DNA of 64,000 bases from Fabrea salina. Its lineage: Eukaryota; Ciliophora; Heterotrichea; Heterotrichida; Fabreidae. The stretch lies in the NCBI GenBank assembly GCA_022984795.1, contig JALIHJ010000038.1, forward strand, positions 62,001-126,000, read 5' to 3'. Of the stretch, positions 1 to 9,138 are shown one piece after another. The position numbers and the translations under genes are program-made. How positions within the stretch are numbered: position 1 is the stretch's first letter; each line of letters opens with the position of its first letter. Below the pieces are notes generated by a model. That model was not told the origin of the DNA, made no database searches, and was given only the letters and a program-made list of their open reading frames with translations.

Positions 1-642
1 GCGTCTGAGTCCTCTGAGGATTAAACCTGTCCACTCCAAATTTGGCTCTAAAACCCTGTTTATGAACCACCTCACGCTAATGTTTTGCTGGGCTCCTGGG
101 ATTCTGTATATCACTGAGTTCAGGAGACCTTTTTCTTCGTAGCCTCTCAAACGGTCGTAAGTGGTTTTTGCCTCCGCATAGCAACGGAAGTAAGCAATAG
201 CACAGTGTATGAAGTTGCCAACTGAGAAAAAATCTACGTTGTGAACCCGGACAAGCCCAGGACTGAGCTTAGTAAGTACTGAAAGCAACATGTGGTGGGT
301 CATATGAGAGTCTAAGTTGAAAAAAATCAGTGCCGGAAGGTGAAATGAGTGGGCTTCAGCCTCAACTGTGATGTTGGTGTTGTGGGAGTCCAAAATGGTT
401 TCTGTTACTTTGCGCACTGAAGGAAAGCGAGGTGCGTCTTCAGAATCCTCGTCACTCGTGGGGGGTTCCAGCAAGACTCGAGGGTCTGGCCCTACGTCTC
501 TGTAAGCTTCGCGAGATGATAATAACCCTAGACGTGGCCTTTCGCATCCCTGCAGTTTCCCTATCAAGCTCGCAGTGTTGACTTCTTTGAAATTGCTTTT
601 AAAACTTTCTAAGAAACTAGATAACTCTGTTTTTTCTTCCAT
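1..642 (-). CDS. Uncharacterised protein, partial (runs off left edge)
   Basis: An ATG at 642-640 opens 214 codons without a stop to the left edge of the window, so the C-terminus is missing. I do not recognise a family. The visible part has an acidic stretch near residue 90 (TSDEDSEDA) and then a more folded-looking region rich in H, V, F and Y. Codon use resembles neighbouring genes, and the long uninterrupted frame is the main support. It is divergent to the Tpt1-ERI1 gene, with about 140 bp between the two start codons. No signal peptide or membrane segment is evident. Confidence 0.6.
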   Translation of the reverse strand, partial: MEEKTELSSFLESFKSNFKEVNTASLIGKLQGCERPRLGLLSSREAYRDVGPDPRVLLEPPTSDEDSEDAPRFPSVRKVTETILDSHNTNITVEAEAHSFHLPALIFFNLDSHMTHHMLLSVLTKLSPGLVRVHNVDFFSVGNFIHCAIAYFRCYAEAKTTYDRLRGYEEKGLLNSVIYRIPGAQQNISVRWFINRVLEPNLEWTGLILRGLRR

Positions 643-783
643 CTCAAATATTTAATAATCTACTCCAGTTAAATCCTTAAGATTATAAATGGTCCAGTTC
701 CCTGGAGAGTTGGGCTAGTTTGTTTTCATATTTACTAGAGTTATTGGTGCTTTTGCATACCTTTGAAATACTTCAATATAAAG

Positions 784-1995
784 ATGAGAAGAGGAAGAAG
801 AAGAGGCAATGACACTCCTATGGTAAAGCTTTCGAAGCTCTTGTCTTGGGCTTTGCGTCACGGAGCTCAAGACCTTGGACTCAATATGACTCCAGAAGGT
901 TATGTGAGTTTATCAGAACTTTTGTCCAAACACCAGTTTTCCAACTATACTATTAAACAAGTAAGAGAGGTAGTTGAAACCAACGACAAAAAACGCTTCA
1001 AGCTCACGGAGCAAGCAGGGGAACTGTGTATACGCGCAAACCAAGGCCACACAATAAACTCAGTAAGTGAAGATAAATTGCTCAGGGAAATCACTGACTT
1101 CAATGAGTTCCCTACAGTTATCCACGGAACAACTAAAAGTGCTTTAACCAGTATTTTGAAAAGAGGTTTGTTCAGAATGAATCGGAACCATATTCATCTA
1201 GCAGCTGGAATGCCTGGACAAGTTATTAGTGGAGCAAGGGCTAACTGCAACGTGTTCATTGAAGTAAACATGCCTTTGGCAATGCAGGAAGGAATTAAGT
1301 TTTATGTTTCAGATAACAACGTAGTGCTTACAAGTGGGGTTAGTGGATTCCTGCACCCTAAGTACTTTAAAAGCTTAATAGTAGACGGAGTACACAAGGA
1401 GCCCAACTACGGTTCCCAGTTCCTGGACCTAGACTACATTTTGGTGCTGGACTTTGAGGCTAACTGTCTGAGAACAGGAAGAATGCCTTGTCAAGAAATA
1501 ATTGAGTTCCCCGTTCAAGCACTAAACTGCAGAACACTAGAAGTAGAAAAAGTATTTCACTCCTACGTGCTTCCTGAAGTGGTTCCAGAAATATCAGAAT
1601 TCTGTACAGAACTTACAGGAATCACTCAAGAAACAGTAAAAGACTCCCCTACAATCAAAGAAGTTTTATCTAGTTTTGATGAGTTTTTAAGCAACTTTGT
1701 TGGAACCAACTTTGCTTTTTTGACTTGTGGAGACTGGGACTTAAAAACCTGTTTGCCCAAAGAGCTTTCTTACAAAGGAATTCCTGTTCCAAGTTACTTC
1801 GACAGATGGATCAACTTGAAAAAAGTAATGCCACTAGGCCGAGGAATGATGGAAGCCCTCAAAGCCCTTAACATAGAACACCAAGGAAGACATCACTCTG
1901 GAATAGATGACGTTAAAAACATCACAAAGTGTGTAGTTGCCCTTGTTCAAGCTGGAGTGCAAATCTTCGAAGACGACTTTTCACACAGAGTTTAA
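784..1995 (+). CDS. Tpt1/KptA RNA 2'-phosphotransferase fused to ERI1-type 3'-5' exonuclease
   Basis: Two RNA-processing domains lie in one 403-residue frame. Residues ~12-215 match the Tpt1/KptA family, which removes the 2'-phosphate left by tRNA ligation by transferring it to NAD+. LxxxLRH is at ~20-26, with IRANQGHT, an HGT motif and HIHL further on. Residues ~225-400 match DEDDh exonucleases of the ERI1/3'hExo group: LDFEANC (Asp, Glu), GDWDLKTC (Asp) and HHSGIDDVKNI (His, Asp), so both sites look intact. A TTG seven codons upstream extends the frame, but the ATG at 784 follows the AATATAAAG box typical of starts here. The next gene begins 4 nt after its stop. The separate domain assignments are firm; their joint role is unknown. 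Confidence 0.88.
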   Translation: MRRGRRRGNDTPMVKLSKLLSWALRHGAQDLGLNMTPEGYVSLSELLSKHQFSNYTIKQVREVVETNDKKRFKLTEQAGELCIRANQGHTINSVSEDKLLREITDFNEFPTVIHGTTKSALTSILKRGLFRMNRNHIHLAAGMPGQVISGARANCNVFIEVNMPLAMQEGIKFYVSDNNVVLTSGVSGFLHPKYFKSLIVDGVHKEPNYGSQFLDLDYILVLDFEANCLRTGRMPCQEIIEFPVQALNCRTLEVEKVFHSYVLPEVVPEISEFCTELTGITQETVKDSPTIKEVLSSFDEFLSNFVGTNFAFLTCGDWDLKTCLPKELSYKGIPVPSYFDRWINLKKVMPLGRGMMEALKALNIEHQGRHHSGIDDVKNITKCVVALVQAGVQIFEDDFSHRV

Positions 1996-1999
1996 TAAA

Positions 2000-2638
2000 A
2001 TGATAGTAAGGTCTTTTAAAAGTCGCCAACTCCTAAGTTCTTTGAAGTACACATACGAAAACAAAGACATTCTGAGTTTCACACAATTGATTAGGAACTC
2101 CAAAGAGTCTCTAAAGGTAAACAAGCCCTCCAAGGAATATATCAAAACACTAGTTAGGACCAAAGGCGCTTCTTGGGACCCAAACGTTTACGTAGACGTA
2201 GTGAACTCACTTTACTTAGTTGAAGAGCCAGTAGATCGTTACTACAAAGAACTACACAACAAAACCCACTTACTAGATAGCATATCCTTTGTGAAACTAG
2301 TTCACCTTATATCTAAGCAACCCAAAGACTCAGAGTCATTGCTGAAGCTTTTGGAACCTAAGGTAGAGCCAAGTCTAGAAGAGCTTTCTAGGACTCCTCA
2401 CTCTTTCGGAGTGGCCTTAGGTTCACTCATCCAACTCAGAGCAAAGTCGCTGAAACCTAAAAAAGTAATTGAGTTGGTCAGAGAAGTTAAGTGGTCACTT
2501 TTGCCCAAACACACCATTAAGATCCTTTCGTACTCTTCAGGCTCTTTCCAAGAAGCCCTTTTAGAGGAACTCTTGCCTCTCATTAAGTTTTACGTGAAGC
2601 ACAACCTTTTAATCTCAGAAGATTTCATTAGAAATTAA
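2000..2638 (+). CDS. Uncharacterised helical protein, 212 aa
   Basis: I do not recognise this protein. From the ATG at 2000 it is 212 residues, Lys/Leu/Ser-rich and mostly predicted-helical, with a basic, hydroxylated N-terminus (MIVRSFKSRQLLSSLKYTY) that could be a mitochondrial presequence (inference). The computed frame starts earlier at TTG inside the preceding gene; the ATG preceded by TAATAAA is preferred. It lies 4 nt downstream of the Tpt1-ERI1 gene. Its TAA stop shares the palindrome TTAA at 2635-2638 with the stop of the opposing CFAP91 gene, so the two coding regions overlap. Confidence 0.7.
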   Translation: MIVRSFKSRQLLSSLKYTYENKDILSFTQLIRNSKESLKVNKPSKEYIKTLVRTKGASWDPNVYVDVVNSLYLVEEPVDRYYKELHNKTHLLDSISFVKLVHLISKQPKDSESLLKLLEPKVEPSLEELSRTPHSFGVALGSLIQLRAKSLKPKKVIELVREVKWSLLPKHTIKILSYSSGSFQEALLEELLPLIKFYVKHNLLISEDFIRN

Positions 2639-4470
2639 CCGTAATGTTTGACATTTTTTCTAGCTTTGTTTGCAGCTTCGTTCAAGAACTGCCTAGCTGC
2701 CAATAGGTGTCTTTTTTCTTCTAGTCTTACTTGCCGTTGGATCTTAGAGCGTTCCACTTCTGGAATCAAGAAACTAGAAACTAAGTCCCTTGCAATCATC
2801 TCTGGACGGTTAAGTCTTTCTTCCAGAGTGTCCACTATGCGGTTTAGTTGGAATGCCCTGAGTTGGGCTTCTTCTTGGGCTTGGTTAGTAGCTGCTTCCT
2901 GCACAGAGTTGTGCAGAATAGAGTGCAGGTAAGAGTCCACTGTGCCTTGGTGGGTGTCCATGATTTCTTTGAAAAGAGCGTCTTGTCGGGCCCTCATTAC
3001 CTCTTCGGCTTGTCTGCGTCCTGACTCTTCGCATTCTTTCATCCTCCTTTCTCTTTCTGCGTGCTTCACAATAGCAGTAATCTTTCTTTCTTGCTTGAGA
3101 CGCACAAGTTCTTTGCTGAGCACGTCTAGAGTTTCAGATATGAATTCTCCTTGCAGTGCTTCTATCATCCCGTCTGTGAGTCTTTCTTTGTAGTCTTCTA
3201 GCAAAGCTCTTTCTTGTTCTTCTTCAGTAAGTTCTATCATTTCCCCGGTGCGTCTTAGTTCAGCTATTAAGTCCAGGCGTTTTTCTTTGCCTTCGTGCAT
3301 TACGTTCTGGATAGCTCTGCCTCTTAGGAGCCTTTGAAGCAGTACCACAGCTATGTTTCTGCGTTCTTCTTCGTCAGACTGGGTGCTTTTTACTTCTGGA
3401 GTTTCAGGACGCCACCTTACGTCACCTACTGACTGTCTCATTTGGCCTTTTGAGTCAGACATTTCGCTTGGGGCTTTGTACTCCTCGTCTATGGCTTTTT
3501 GTGCTGTGAAGAGTGCAGAGCGGTGCTTCATTTCCTTGCGGTTGTAAGAGCGTTCGATTCTTTGTTTTTCAGCTTTAATGCTTACAGTGGTTTTAAGCAC
3601 TCTTTCAGGAAGGGTGTCACTTAAAGACTTAAGACCTTCGTAAGTAGTGAGTAAGTCAGGTTGTATTTCGTACTTGTTTGCAAGTTTGTCCAGACCCAAG
3701 CCTTTCCTAGTAACTCCAGCGTAGATCTCACTTCCATAGTCTGCGTATTCTTCAATAATGTCTCTTTTGGTGCTTCTGAAGTCTGCAGCTTTTCTTTCCT
3801 TGTACATCTTTCTGAGCACTTTAATGCGTTTCCTGCCGATCTTGACAAGAGCTCTGTCTTTTTGTTCGGTTTTTTTGAGTTTTTGTTCTTCAACGCGTTG
3901 TGCGTCCCTTTCTTCGTTTTCTTTTTCTCTGTCTAGTAAAGCAGTGTGCAGCAAGTTAAGTCTTTCGTTTTGGATCTTTTTAATGTCGTTTTCTCTTTTA
4001 GCCCACTCTTTGAATTCTTGCTCGTCCATCAACTTCCTCCTCAAAGCAAAGCACGCTTCGTCTGTGCTCGAAGGCAGCATGGACTCAAACAGTCTTTTTT
4101 CCCGTGCTTGTTCTATAAGTTCCATCTCAGTCATCGAAACAGGCAGCCCGTTCCCGTATTTGAAGTAAGTAAAAGACAGCACTTCTGGGTTGTGTCCTTC
4201 AGCTACTTCGTATTCAGGCGAGTAAGGGTCTGTTTGGGCTTCGCTTTCTCTGTAGACAGTTTGCACAGCTATGCTTTTGTTAAACTCACTTTCAACTGAT
4301 TCCTCTCGTTTTTGATCTTCAGGTTGTGACTGCATAAGCACCTCTGGAATCTGCGGTTGGAGCAAAGGAATGATTGGCCTTCTAAAGTACAGAGGCCGGT
4401 CCCTTCCAGATATGATCATCTCAAGCCCTTGCCGCGGGTACTCGTCTCTGAGAACGTACGTTACGCTCAT
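2635..4470 (-). CDS. CFAP91: CFAP91 (MAATS1) ciliary protein
   Basis: A 611-residue protein matching CFAP91/MAATS1, a component of the calmodulin- and spoke-associated complex at the base of radial spokes in motile cilia. The family signature near residues 70-140 is clear (QTVYRESEAQTDPYSPEYEV, then YGNGLP and EQAREKRLFESMLP), followed by YADYGSEIYAG and TYEGLKSLSDTLPE. The C-terminal half is long charged coiled coil with an IQ-like segment (VVLLQRLLRGRAIQ) around 380. The ATG at 4470-4468 follows AATAAAT. Length is a little under animal homologues (inferred from memory). Its presence fits a heavily ciliated cell. Confidence 0.9.
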   Translation of the reverse strand: MSVTYVLRDEYPRQGLEMIISGRDRPLYFRRPIIPLLQPQIPEVLMQSQPEDQKREESVESEFNKSIAVQTVYRESEAQTDPYSPEYEVAEGHNPEVLSFTYFKYGNGLPVSMTEMELIEQAREKRLFESMLPSSTDEACFALRRKLMDEQEFKEWAKRENDIKKIQNERLNLLHTALLDREKENEERDAQRVEEQKLKKTEQKDRALVKIGRKRIKVLRKMYKERKAADFRSTKRDIIEEYADYGSEIYAGVTRKGLGLDKLANKYEIQPDLLTTYEGLKSLSDTLPERVLKTTVSIKAEKQRIERSYNRKEMKHRSALFTAQKAIDEEYKAPSEMSDSKGQMRQSVGDVRWRPETPEVKSTQSDEEERRNIAVVLLQRLLRGRAIQNVMHEGKEKRLDLIAELRRTGEMIELTEEEQERALLEDYKERLTDGMIEALQGEFISETLDVLSKELVRLKQERKITAIVKHAERERRMKECEESGRRQAEEVMRARQDALFKEIMDTHQGTVDSYLHSILHNSVQEAATNQAQEEAQLRAFQLNRIVDTLEERLNRPEMIARDLVSSFLIPEVERSKIQRQVRLEEKRHLLAARQFLNEAANKARKNVKHYG

Positions 4471-4475
4471 ATTTA

Positions 4476-4802
4476 TTAGTTGAAGCTTAGAAGTTCTACT
4501 TCGAAGATGAGAGTAGCGTTGGGGGGGATGACTCCACCCACTCCTTGGGCTCCGTATCCGTAGTCAGGAGTGATAGTGAGTCTAGCTTTTTGTCCCAAAG
4601 TCATCTGAGCCACACCTTCTTCCATGCCTCTAATTACTTCTTGGCCGTTCAATCTAAACTCGAAAGGCTGGCCTCTGTCCCTGCTAGAGTCAAACTTAGT
4701 TCCATTTTGCAAAAACCCGTCGTAGTGCACTCGGACTTTTTTTCCGCGTGCAGGTTGGTTCACTCCGTCTCCTTGCTGGATGGTTTCTACCTGAACTCCC
4801 AT
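4476..4802 (-). CDS. FKBP12-type peptidyl-prolyl isomerase
   Basis: A single FKBP domain of 108 residues, the size of FKBP12. It catalyses cis-trans isomerisation of peptidyl-prolyl bonds and binds FK506/rapamycin-type ligands. Visible motifs are [19 protein letters not shown], the [10 protein letters not shown] loop, and the C-terminal [18 protein letters not shown] with the binding-pocket tyrosines. No targeting sequence is seen, so it is cytosolic. The frame extends eight codons upstream (MNCLKSNK), but ATG 4802 directly follows TAATAAA and leaves room for the upstream gene's stop at 4807. Spacing to that stop is 4 nt. CFAP91 starts 5 bp downstream. Confidence 0.95.
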   Translation of the reverse strand: MGVQVETIQQGDGVNQPARGKKVRVHYDGFLQNGTKFDSSRDRGQPFEFRLNGQEVIRGMEEGVAQMTLGQKARLTITPDYGYGAQGVGGVIPPNATLIFEVELLSFN

Positions 4803-4806
4803 TTTA

Positions 4807-5277
4807 TTACTCTTCAAACAGTTCATTAAGCAAAGAAGTTTGGGTGCCCCCTGTGATTTTGTCGTAGTAGTAAAAGCTAAGTCCTTTGAAGACTCCTAGT
4901 AAGTTCAGGTTCACAAACATCATCATGGGAGCTATTCCTAGGTGAATCAGCACAAAGCTCCTCACACTAGGAAACAAGTACCGAAAGGTTTTTATAGCCC
5001 GAGGGTATGTGTAAGTCACTGAAATTCCAAACAACCACAAAGAAGCCTAAGTAGCACCTACAATTCCAGGAACTAAGTCCTGCAAAGTCGTTTTCCAGTC
5101 TCTCTGAGAACGCTTGGGCATAAAAAGCAGCTGGGACTCTTCTATCTGGCCTAAGTAAAGCCTTCTTTTAAGGGTGACTGATTATTGCTTACTTTCTAGG
5201 TGCTTTCCATAGGTATCAGCTTCCCCAGCGTAAGATTCCTTTTCTCTCTTGATATGACTTTCAAGGAACTCGTCCAT
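4807..5277 (-). CDS. Small membrane protein with two 15-nt introns
   Basis: Three exons (5277-5193, 5177-5062, 5046-4807) join in frame to give 146 residues; only the last exon shows as a simple open frame. The N-terminal third is charged ([16 protein letters not shown]), followed by [12 protein letters not shown]. Residues ~68-125 hold two hydrophobic stretches that could span a membrane ([10 protein letters not shown] and [15 protein letters not shown]). The tail is [11 protein letters not shown] do not recognise the family; a small mitochondrial inner-membrane or respiratory-complex accessory protein is one possibility (inference). The stop is 4 nt before the FKBP start, with the same TAATAAAATG junction as at 1993-2002. 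Confidence 0.8.
5047..5061 (-). other. 15-nt intron
   Basis: On the minus strand GTAGGTGCTACTTAG. Removal joins exons 2 and 3 of the 4807-5277 gene in phase 0 and removes an in-frame stop. A is at position 10. Confidence 0.85.
5178..5192 (-). other. 15-nt intron
   Basis: On the minus strand GTAAGCAATAATCAG. Removal eliminates the in-frame TAA and connects exon 1 (85 nt) to exon 2 (116 nt), giving a codon split after its first base. A is at position 10. Confidence 0.85.
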
Positions 5278-5342
5278 TTAATTAGTTACTTGCGTTCTTC
5301 AAATTCTTAATTTGAAAATTTTAAAAAACTGTATACTAAAAT

Positions 5343-5849
5343 ATGGCTGGAAGACGTCCTCAACAAAAGGCCTTCAACCCTAAGCAATATGAGCGCCCCG
5401 GCCTCACTGAAGACGAAATCGAAGAAATAAAAGAAGCTTTTGACCTCTTCGATACAGATGGGTCAGGAACCATTGACCCTAGGGAACTCAAAACTGCTAT
5501 GCAGTCCCTTGGCTTCGAAGCCAAAAACCAAACTATCTACCAAATGGTTTCTGACCTTGACAAAGATGGGTCAGGAGCTATTGACTTCGACGAGTTCTTG
5601 GACATGATGACTGCTCGCATGAGCGACAAGGACACCAAAGAAGACATCAACAAGGTGTTCCGTCTTTTCGATGACGATAAGACCGGTATGATTAGCATCA
5701 AGAACCTCAGAAGAGTAGCTAGAGAGTTAGGAGAAACCATGACTGACGAGGAACTCATGGAAATGATTGAAAGAGCCGACTCTGATGGAGATGGACAGGT
5801 CACTGCTGAGGACTTCTATAACATCATGACTAAAAAAGCTTTCCCTTAA
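5343..5849 (+). CDS. Centrin
   Basis: A 168-residue, four-EF-hand centrin, a calcium-binding protein of basal bodies and contractile fibres. The N-terminus has the basic extension typical of centrins ([12 protein letters not shown]), then EF1 [14 protein letters not shown]2 [14 protein letters not shown]3 [12 protein letters not shown] (weaker, the usual Gly changed) and EF4 [12 protein letters not shown], ending in the centrin-type KKAFP. In heterotrichs centrin-like proteins are also known from contractile myonemes (established knowledge); which role this copy plays cannot be told. ATG 5343 follows ACTAAAAT. It is convergent with the UFD1-like gene, 16 nt apart. Confidence 0.95.
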   Translation: MAGRRPQQKAFNPKQYERPGLTEDEIEEIKEAFDLFDTDGSGTIDPRELKTAMQSLGFEAKNQTIYQMVSDLDKDGSGAIDFDEFLDMMTARMSDKDTKEDINKVFRLFDDDKTGMISIKNLRRVARELGETMTDEELMEMIERADSDGDGQVTAEDFYNIMTKKAFP

Positions 5850-5865
5850 TTGGCTAAGTTAAACT

Positions 5866-6954
5866 TCAGTTATTTCTTAGTAAGTAGTCGTACAGTGGAG
5901 GAAGGGTTGTGCTGAGTTCTGACTCTGAACAGGAGTTTTCTCTGTGTCCCAAGTTAGAGTTGATGCCTATGTCTCTTTTGAGGGGTTTGGAGGACTCTTG
6001 GGACTTGTTTTGTTTTCTGTGTTTTGAGTACTGTTTGTAGTATTTGGCCCGAGTTACTTTAAGGCCTAGATTTTCTTTAAGTTTGGGTAAGAGTGTTCCG
6101 TGGTTAGGGTGGCTTTTGCTTGGCACTGAAGTTTTTTTGATTTCAGGCAGAAAAAAGCGCGTTTTTCCTTTGTTTTGAAGTGCTTTAAGGAACTTAGGGA
6201 CCTTAGGAAGATCCTGGTCGATTTCATAGATGCCTAGTTTCCGGGGAACTTGGGGCTCTTCAGCAACCTGGTCACCAGTAATTAGTTTATTTTCTAAAAC
6301 TTTTGGACTGCTCGTTTCTTGAGGCAACTTTCCAGGGCCTAAGTAAGTTTCTTCAATGGTTAACTTGTCCTTTACAATTTTAACTCTGGTTTCTTCGTTA
6401 ATCACACACAGACTCCGAGGCTTTAAGTCAACTACTTTTACAAACTTTTTTTCGTTGTTGTCTAAAACTGGAACTATTAAGTCCCTAGACACAAGTGTGT
6501 AGAATCTGAGGCTTTTCAGCAAGCTTTTTTTGGAGACTTCTTTGGAGGTGTACACATAGAGTTTTTCGCACTTGCGTAGAGTTTCAGGGAGGTATTGCAG
6601 AAACAGCCCGTAACCCGACTTAGCAGGTCGTTTGTACCTGAAGGTTTTATAACCGAGTTTTAAGTACATCCACTGAGGCAAGTATATGAACCCTTCAGGT
6701 GCTGTGAATTCGAAAGGAACGCACAAAAGATTTTGTTTCTTGCGTCTTTCTGAGTACACTTCAAAAGCAATGGGCAACTTAGGTTTTCTTCGTTTTATGT
6801 CCAGCAAAACTGACTTAGGCAGAATTATTTTATCACTAAAATCTAAGTTTTTCTGGTAAGACTCATGGAATGAAACTGGAAGCACGTTTCCGAAGTACCT
6901 GGAGTAACCTTGTTCCTCTATTTTGGTGCGTAGTAGTTCATTAGTAATCTTCAT
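5866..6954 (-). CDS. UFD1-like protein
   Basis: A 362-residue protein whose first ~195 residues resemble the UFD1 N-terminal double-psi barrel: KIILPKSVLLDI, then VPFEFTAPEGFIYLPQWMYL (compare the family's E-F-x-A-x-E-G-x-x-Y-L-P-x-W-M), and VVDLKPRSLCVINEE. UFD1 with NPL4 is the CDC48/p97 adaptor that recognises ubiquitin. The C-terminal ~165 residues are basic and do not match, so this is a divergent paralogue rather than plain UFD1. ATG 6954-6952 follows ATATAA. It is divergent to DRG1 with 61 bp between starts. Confidence 0.7.
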   Translation of the reverse strand: MKITNELLRTKIEEQGYSRYFGNVLPVSFHESYQKNLDFSDKIILPKSVLLDIKRRKPKLPIAFEVYSERRKKQNLLCVPFEFTAPEGFIYLPQWMYLKLGYKTFRYKRPAKSGYGLFLQYLPETLRKCEKLYVYTSKEVSKKSLLKSLRFYTLVSRDLIVPVLDNNEKKFVKVVDLKPRSLCVINEETRVKIVKDKLTIEETYLGPGKLPQETSSPKVLENKLITGDQVAEEPQVPRKLGIYEIDQDLPKVPKFLKALQNKGKTRFFLPEIKKTSVPSKSHPNHGTLLPKLKENLGLKVTRAKYYKQYSKHRKQNKSQESSKPLKRDIGINSNLGHRENSCSESELSTTLPPLYDYLLRNN

Positions 6955-7015
6955 TTATATTCTGTTAGCTACTAGTTAAAACTAAGCTAGCTTTTCCAGA
7001 AAGCTCTATAAAAAT

Positions 7016-8119
7016 ATGAGTCAAGCACAAAAAATAGCAGAAATCGAAGCAGAAATCGCCCGCACTCAAAGAAACAAAGCTACCGAAGGCCACTTAGGAC
7101 TGCTCAAAGCCAAACTAGCCAAGCTCAAAAGGGAAATACTTGAGCAAGCCAAGTCAGGCGGCAAAGGAGGTGGTGAAGGATTTGACGTGTCAAAAACTGG
7201 AGACGCACGAGTAGGCATGATAGGGTTCCCTTCAGTAGGCAAGTCCACCCTTCTGAACAACCTCACCAACACCTTTTCAGAAGTAGCAGCTTACGAGTTC
7301 ACTACCCTAACCTGCATTCCAGGCGTAGTTAGGCACAAAGGGGCCAAAATCCAACTTTTGGACTTGCCAGGAATTATTGAAGGAGCCAAAGACGGCAAAG
7401 GAAGGGGGAAACAAGTAATTGCAGTAGGCAAAACCTGCAACTTGATTCTGATAGTTCTGGATGCCACTCGTCCTATGACTGACAAAATCATCATTGAAAG
7501 GGAGCTGGAGGGCTTTGGAATTCGCCTGAACAAAAAACCACCTGAAATCACTGTTAAGAAAAAGGAAAAGGGTGGTATTTACGTAACTAGAGCCAATCCT
7601 ACTCCTAAACTGTCTGACGAAACTATTGCTACTATTTGCAAGGAGTACAAAATGCCCAACGCAGACGTTACTCTTAAGTCAAACGCAACAGCTGACGACT
7701 TGATAGACGTGTTGGAAGGCAACAGAGCTTACATTCCGGCGATTTACATCCTCAACAAAGTAGACGAAATCACTATGCCTGAACTAGAAGTTTTAAGCAA
7801 GTTGCCTAACTCTATTTTTGTATCTGGACACAACAGGTGGAACTTAGAAGGACTTGTAGAGTACATTTGGGAAAAACTAGACCTTTTCAGAATCTACACT
7901 AAGCCTAAAGGACTAGCACCTGACTACGAAGAACCTGTAGTTCTTCCAAGAGCTAAGTGCTCTATAGAAAGCTTCTGCAACCGCTTACACAAGCAGATCA
8001 TGAAAGAATTCAAGTACGCACTTGTCTGGGGCTCTTCTGTGAAGCACTACCCACAAAAGGTAGGCAAAGACCACGTTCTCCATGACGAAGACATAGTCCA
8101 GATAGTTAAAAAAGTTTAA
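7016..8119 (+). CDS. DRG1: DRG1 developmentally regulated GTP-binding protein
   Basis: A 367-residue Obg-like GTPase, the same length as human DRG1. The G motifs are intact: GFPSVGKST (G1), [14 protein letters not shown] (G3) and NKVD (G4). The TGS domain follows (RIYTKPKG at ~295, then [20 protein letters not shown] and the C-terminal [19 protein letters not shown]). DRG proteins bind a DFRP partner and associate with translating ribosomes. DRG1 rather than DRG2 is favoured by the C-terminal sequence. ATG 7016 lies in CTATAAAAATATG. The gene ends 2 nt before the opposing stop. Confidence 0.95.
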   Translation: MSQAQKIAEIEAEIARTQRNKATEGHLGLLKAKLAKLKREILEQAKSGGKGGGEGFDVSKTGDARVGMIGFPSVGKSTLLNNLTNTFSEVAAYEFTTLTCIPGVVRHKGAKIQLLDLPGIIEGAKDGKGRGKQVIAVGKTCNLILIVLDATRPMTDKIIIERELEGFGIRLNKKPPEITVKKKEKGGIYVTRANPTPKLSDETIATICKEYKMPNADVTLKSNATADDLIDVLEGNRAYIPAIYILNKVDEITMPELEVLSKLPNSIFVSGHNRWNLEGLVEYIWEKLDLFRIYTKPKGLAPDYEEPVVLPRAKCSIESFCNRLHKQIMKEFKYALVWGSSVKHYPQKVGKDHVLHDEDIVQIVKKV

Positions 8120-8121
8120 AC

Positions 8122-9129
8122 TTAAGTTTCTTTGAGTGAAACTGGGTTGATGGAGATAACTTCTTTGGGCTTAACTCCTTTTTGTTGCAAGAGTTTATGC
8201 GTCAGGTCGATTTCTTCTTGGTTAGTGGCTGCCACTACTAGTTGCTCTACTTCGCCTGGTTCTTGGATGAGTTTAGCTCGGTCGGGCGAGATCACAAGTG
8301 CTTTGGCTTTTTGCTGGTTGTTCTCAGCAATGGGGTCTTGTCTTCCAGTTACTAAGCACTTAACTCCAGAGAGTCCTGGAGCTGTTGCACAGGCAAAGCT
8401 CAAAGGCAGTTTATGGGTGAGTGCGTTGATAAGGATGTCTCTAGGGCCCAGGGACAGCTTTTCGCACAGGCCTTTTGTGAACTCAGTAAGTGACTCTTGG
8501 GTATGAGTCGAGTCTTTGTAAGTAAACACTGGACTCTCTCCTTTAACTTCGAAGTTGTGCAACGGATTGGATTCACTGTAGGAGTACACTGGAATTTGCT
8601 TCATCTTAAGAGAACCCCTAATGGTGGTATGGCTGGTCTGAATAACGTGGTGCAAGTTGGGGAAGTTTTGCGTCTTGATTACATTTCCAAAGTAAGTTTG
8701 GCGCATTTCAGGCACAAGTTTAAGCACGTAGTCAATTCTGTAGTCCTGGTCAATGGCTTTCCAAGGCGACAAAAATAAAGCTTTGGCTTCTTTAAGGGCT
8801 GGCTCTAGTTCTGCTAGTTCTCCTATGCTGAGTAAATGAAGGCCTGCTCTAGCAGCTGCCATTTGAAGTACTAAAGTTTCAGGGAACTCGTCACAAGTAA
8901 GCCAAGAAGCTACTTTGTCTCCAGGTTTAAGTCCCATCTCTGCAAGCCCCAGCGAGTAAGCTTGAGTGTATCTCTACATGAATCTTACGTTCACTTCTGC
9001 AACAGTCCAGCGAAGGGGTTTTTCTGAAAAGTGCCATGCGTCTCTTTGCGGAGTTGCTTTCAGCTGGGACAGTATACTGCTTTCAATAGCTCCAGCTTTT
9101 TCTAGCCTCAGTAAGCTTTTGCGCAGCAT
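8122..9129 (-). CDS. Acyl-CoA synthetase (AMP-binding)-like protein, short
   Basis: Two exons (9129-8989, 8973-8122) give 330 residues. The N-terminal part resembles ANL-superfamily enzymes: RWTVAEVN followed after splicing by RYTQAYSLGLAEMGLKPGD and KVASWL, the block where family members read 'W.Y.EL......A..L...GLK.GDRVA'. The glycine/serine-rich AMP-binding loop and the C-terminal motifs of active enzymes are not visible, and the protein is little more than half the usual length. It may be a non-catalytic relative, perhaps mitochondrial given the basic start (MLRKSLLRLEKAG); this is inference. Convergent with DRG1. Confidence 0.65.
8974..8988 (-). other. 15-nt intron
   Basis: On the minus strand GTAAGATTCATGTAG. 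Removal takes out the in-frame TAG and restores a family-typical sequence across the junction (VAEVN|RYTQAY). Phase 0, A at position 10. Confidence 0.9.
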
Positions 9130-9138
9130 ATTTAGTTA

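Noticed and set aside
3758-4168. 136-codon plus-strand frame opposite CFAP91
   Set aside because: It lies wholly on the antisense of a clear CFAP91 gene, has a Ser/Leu/Phe-rich composition expected from reversed coiled-coil codons, and no family match.
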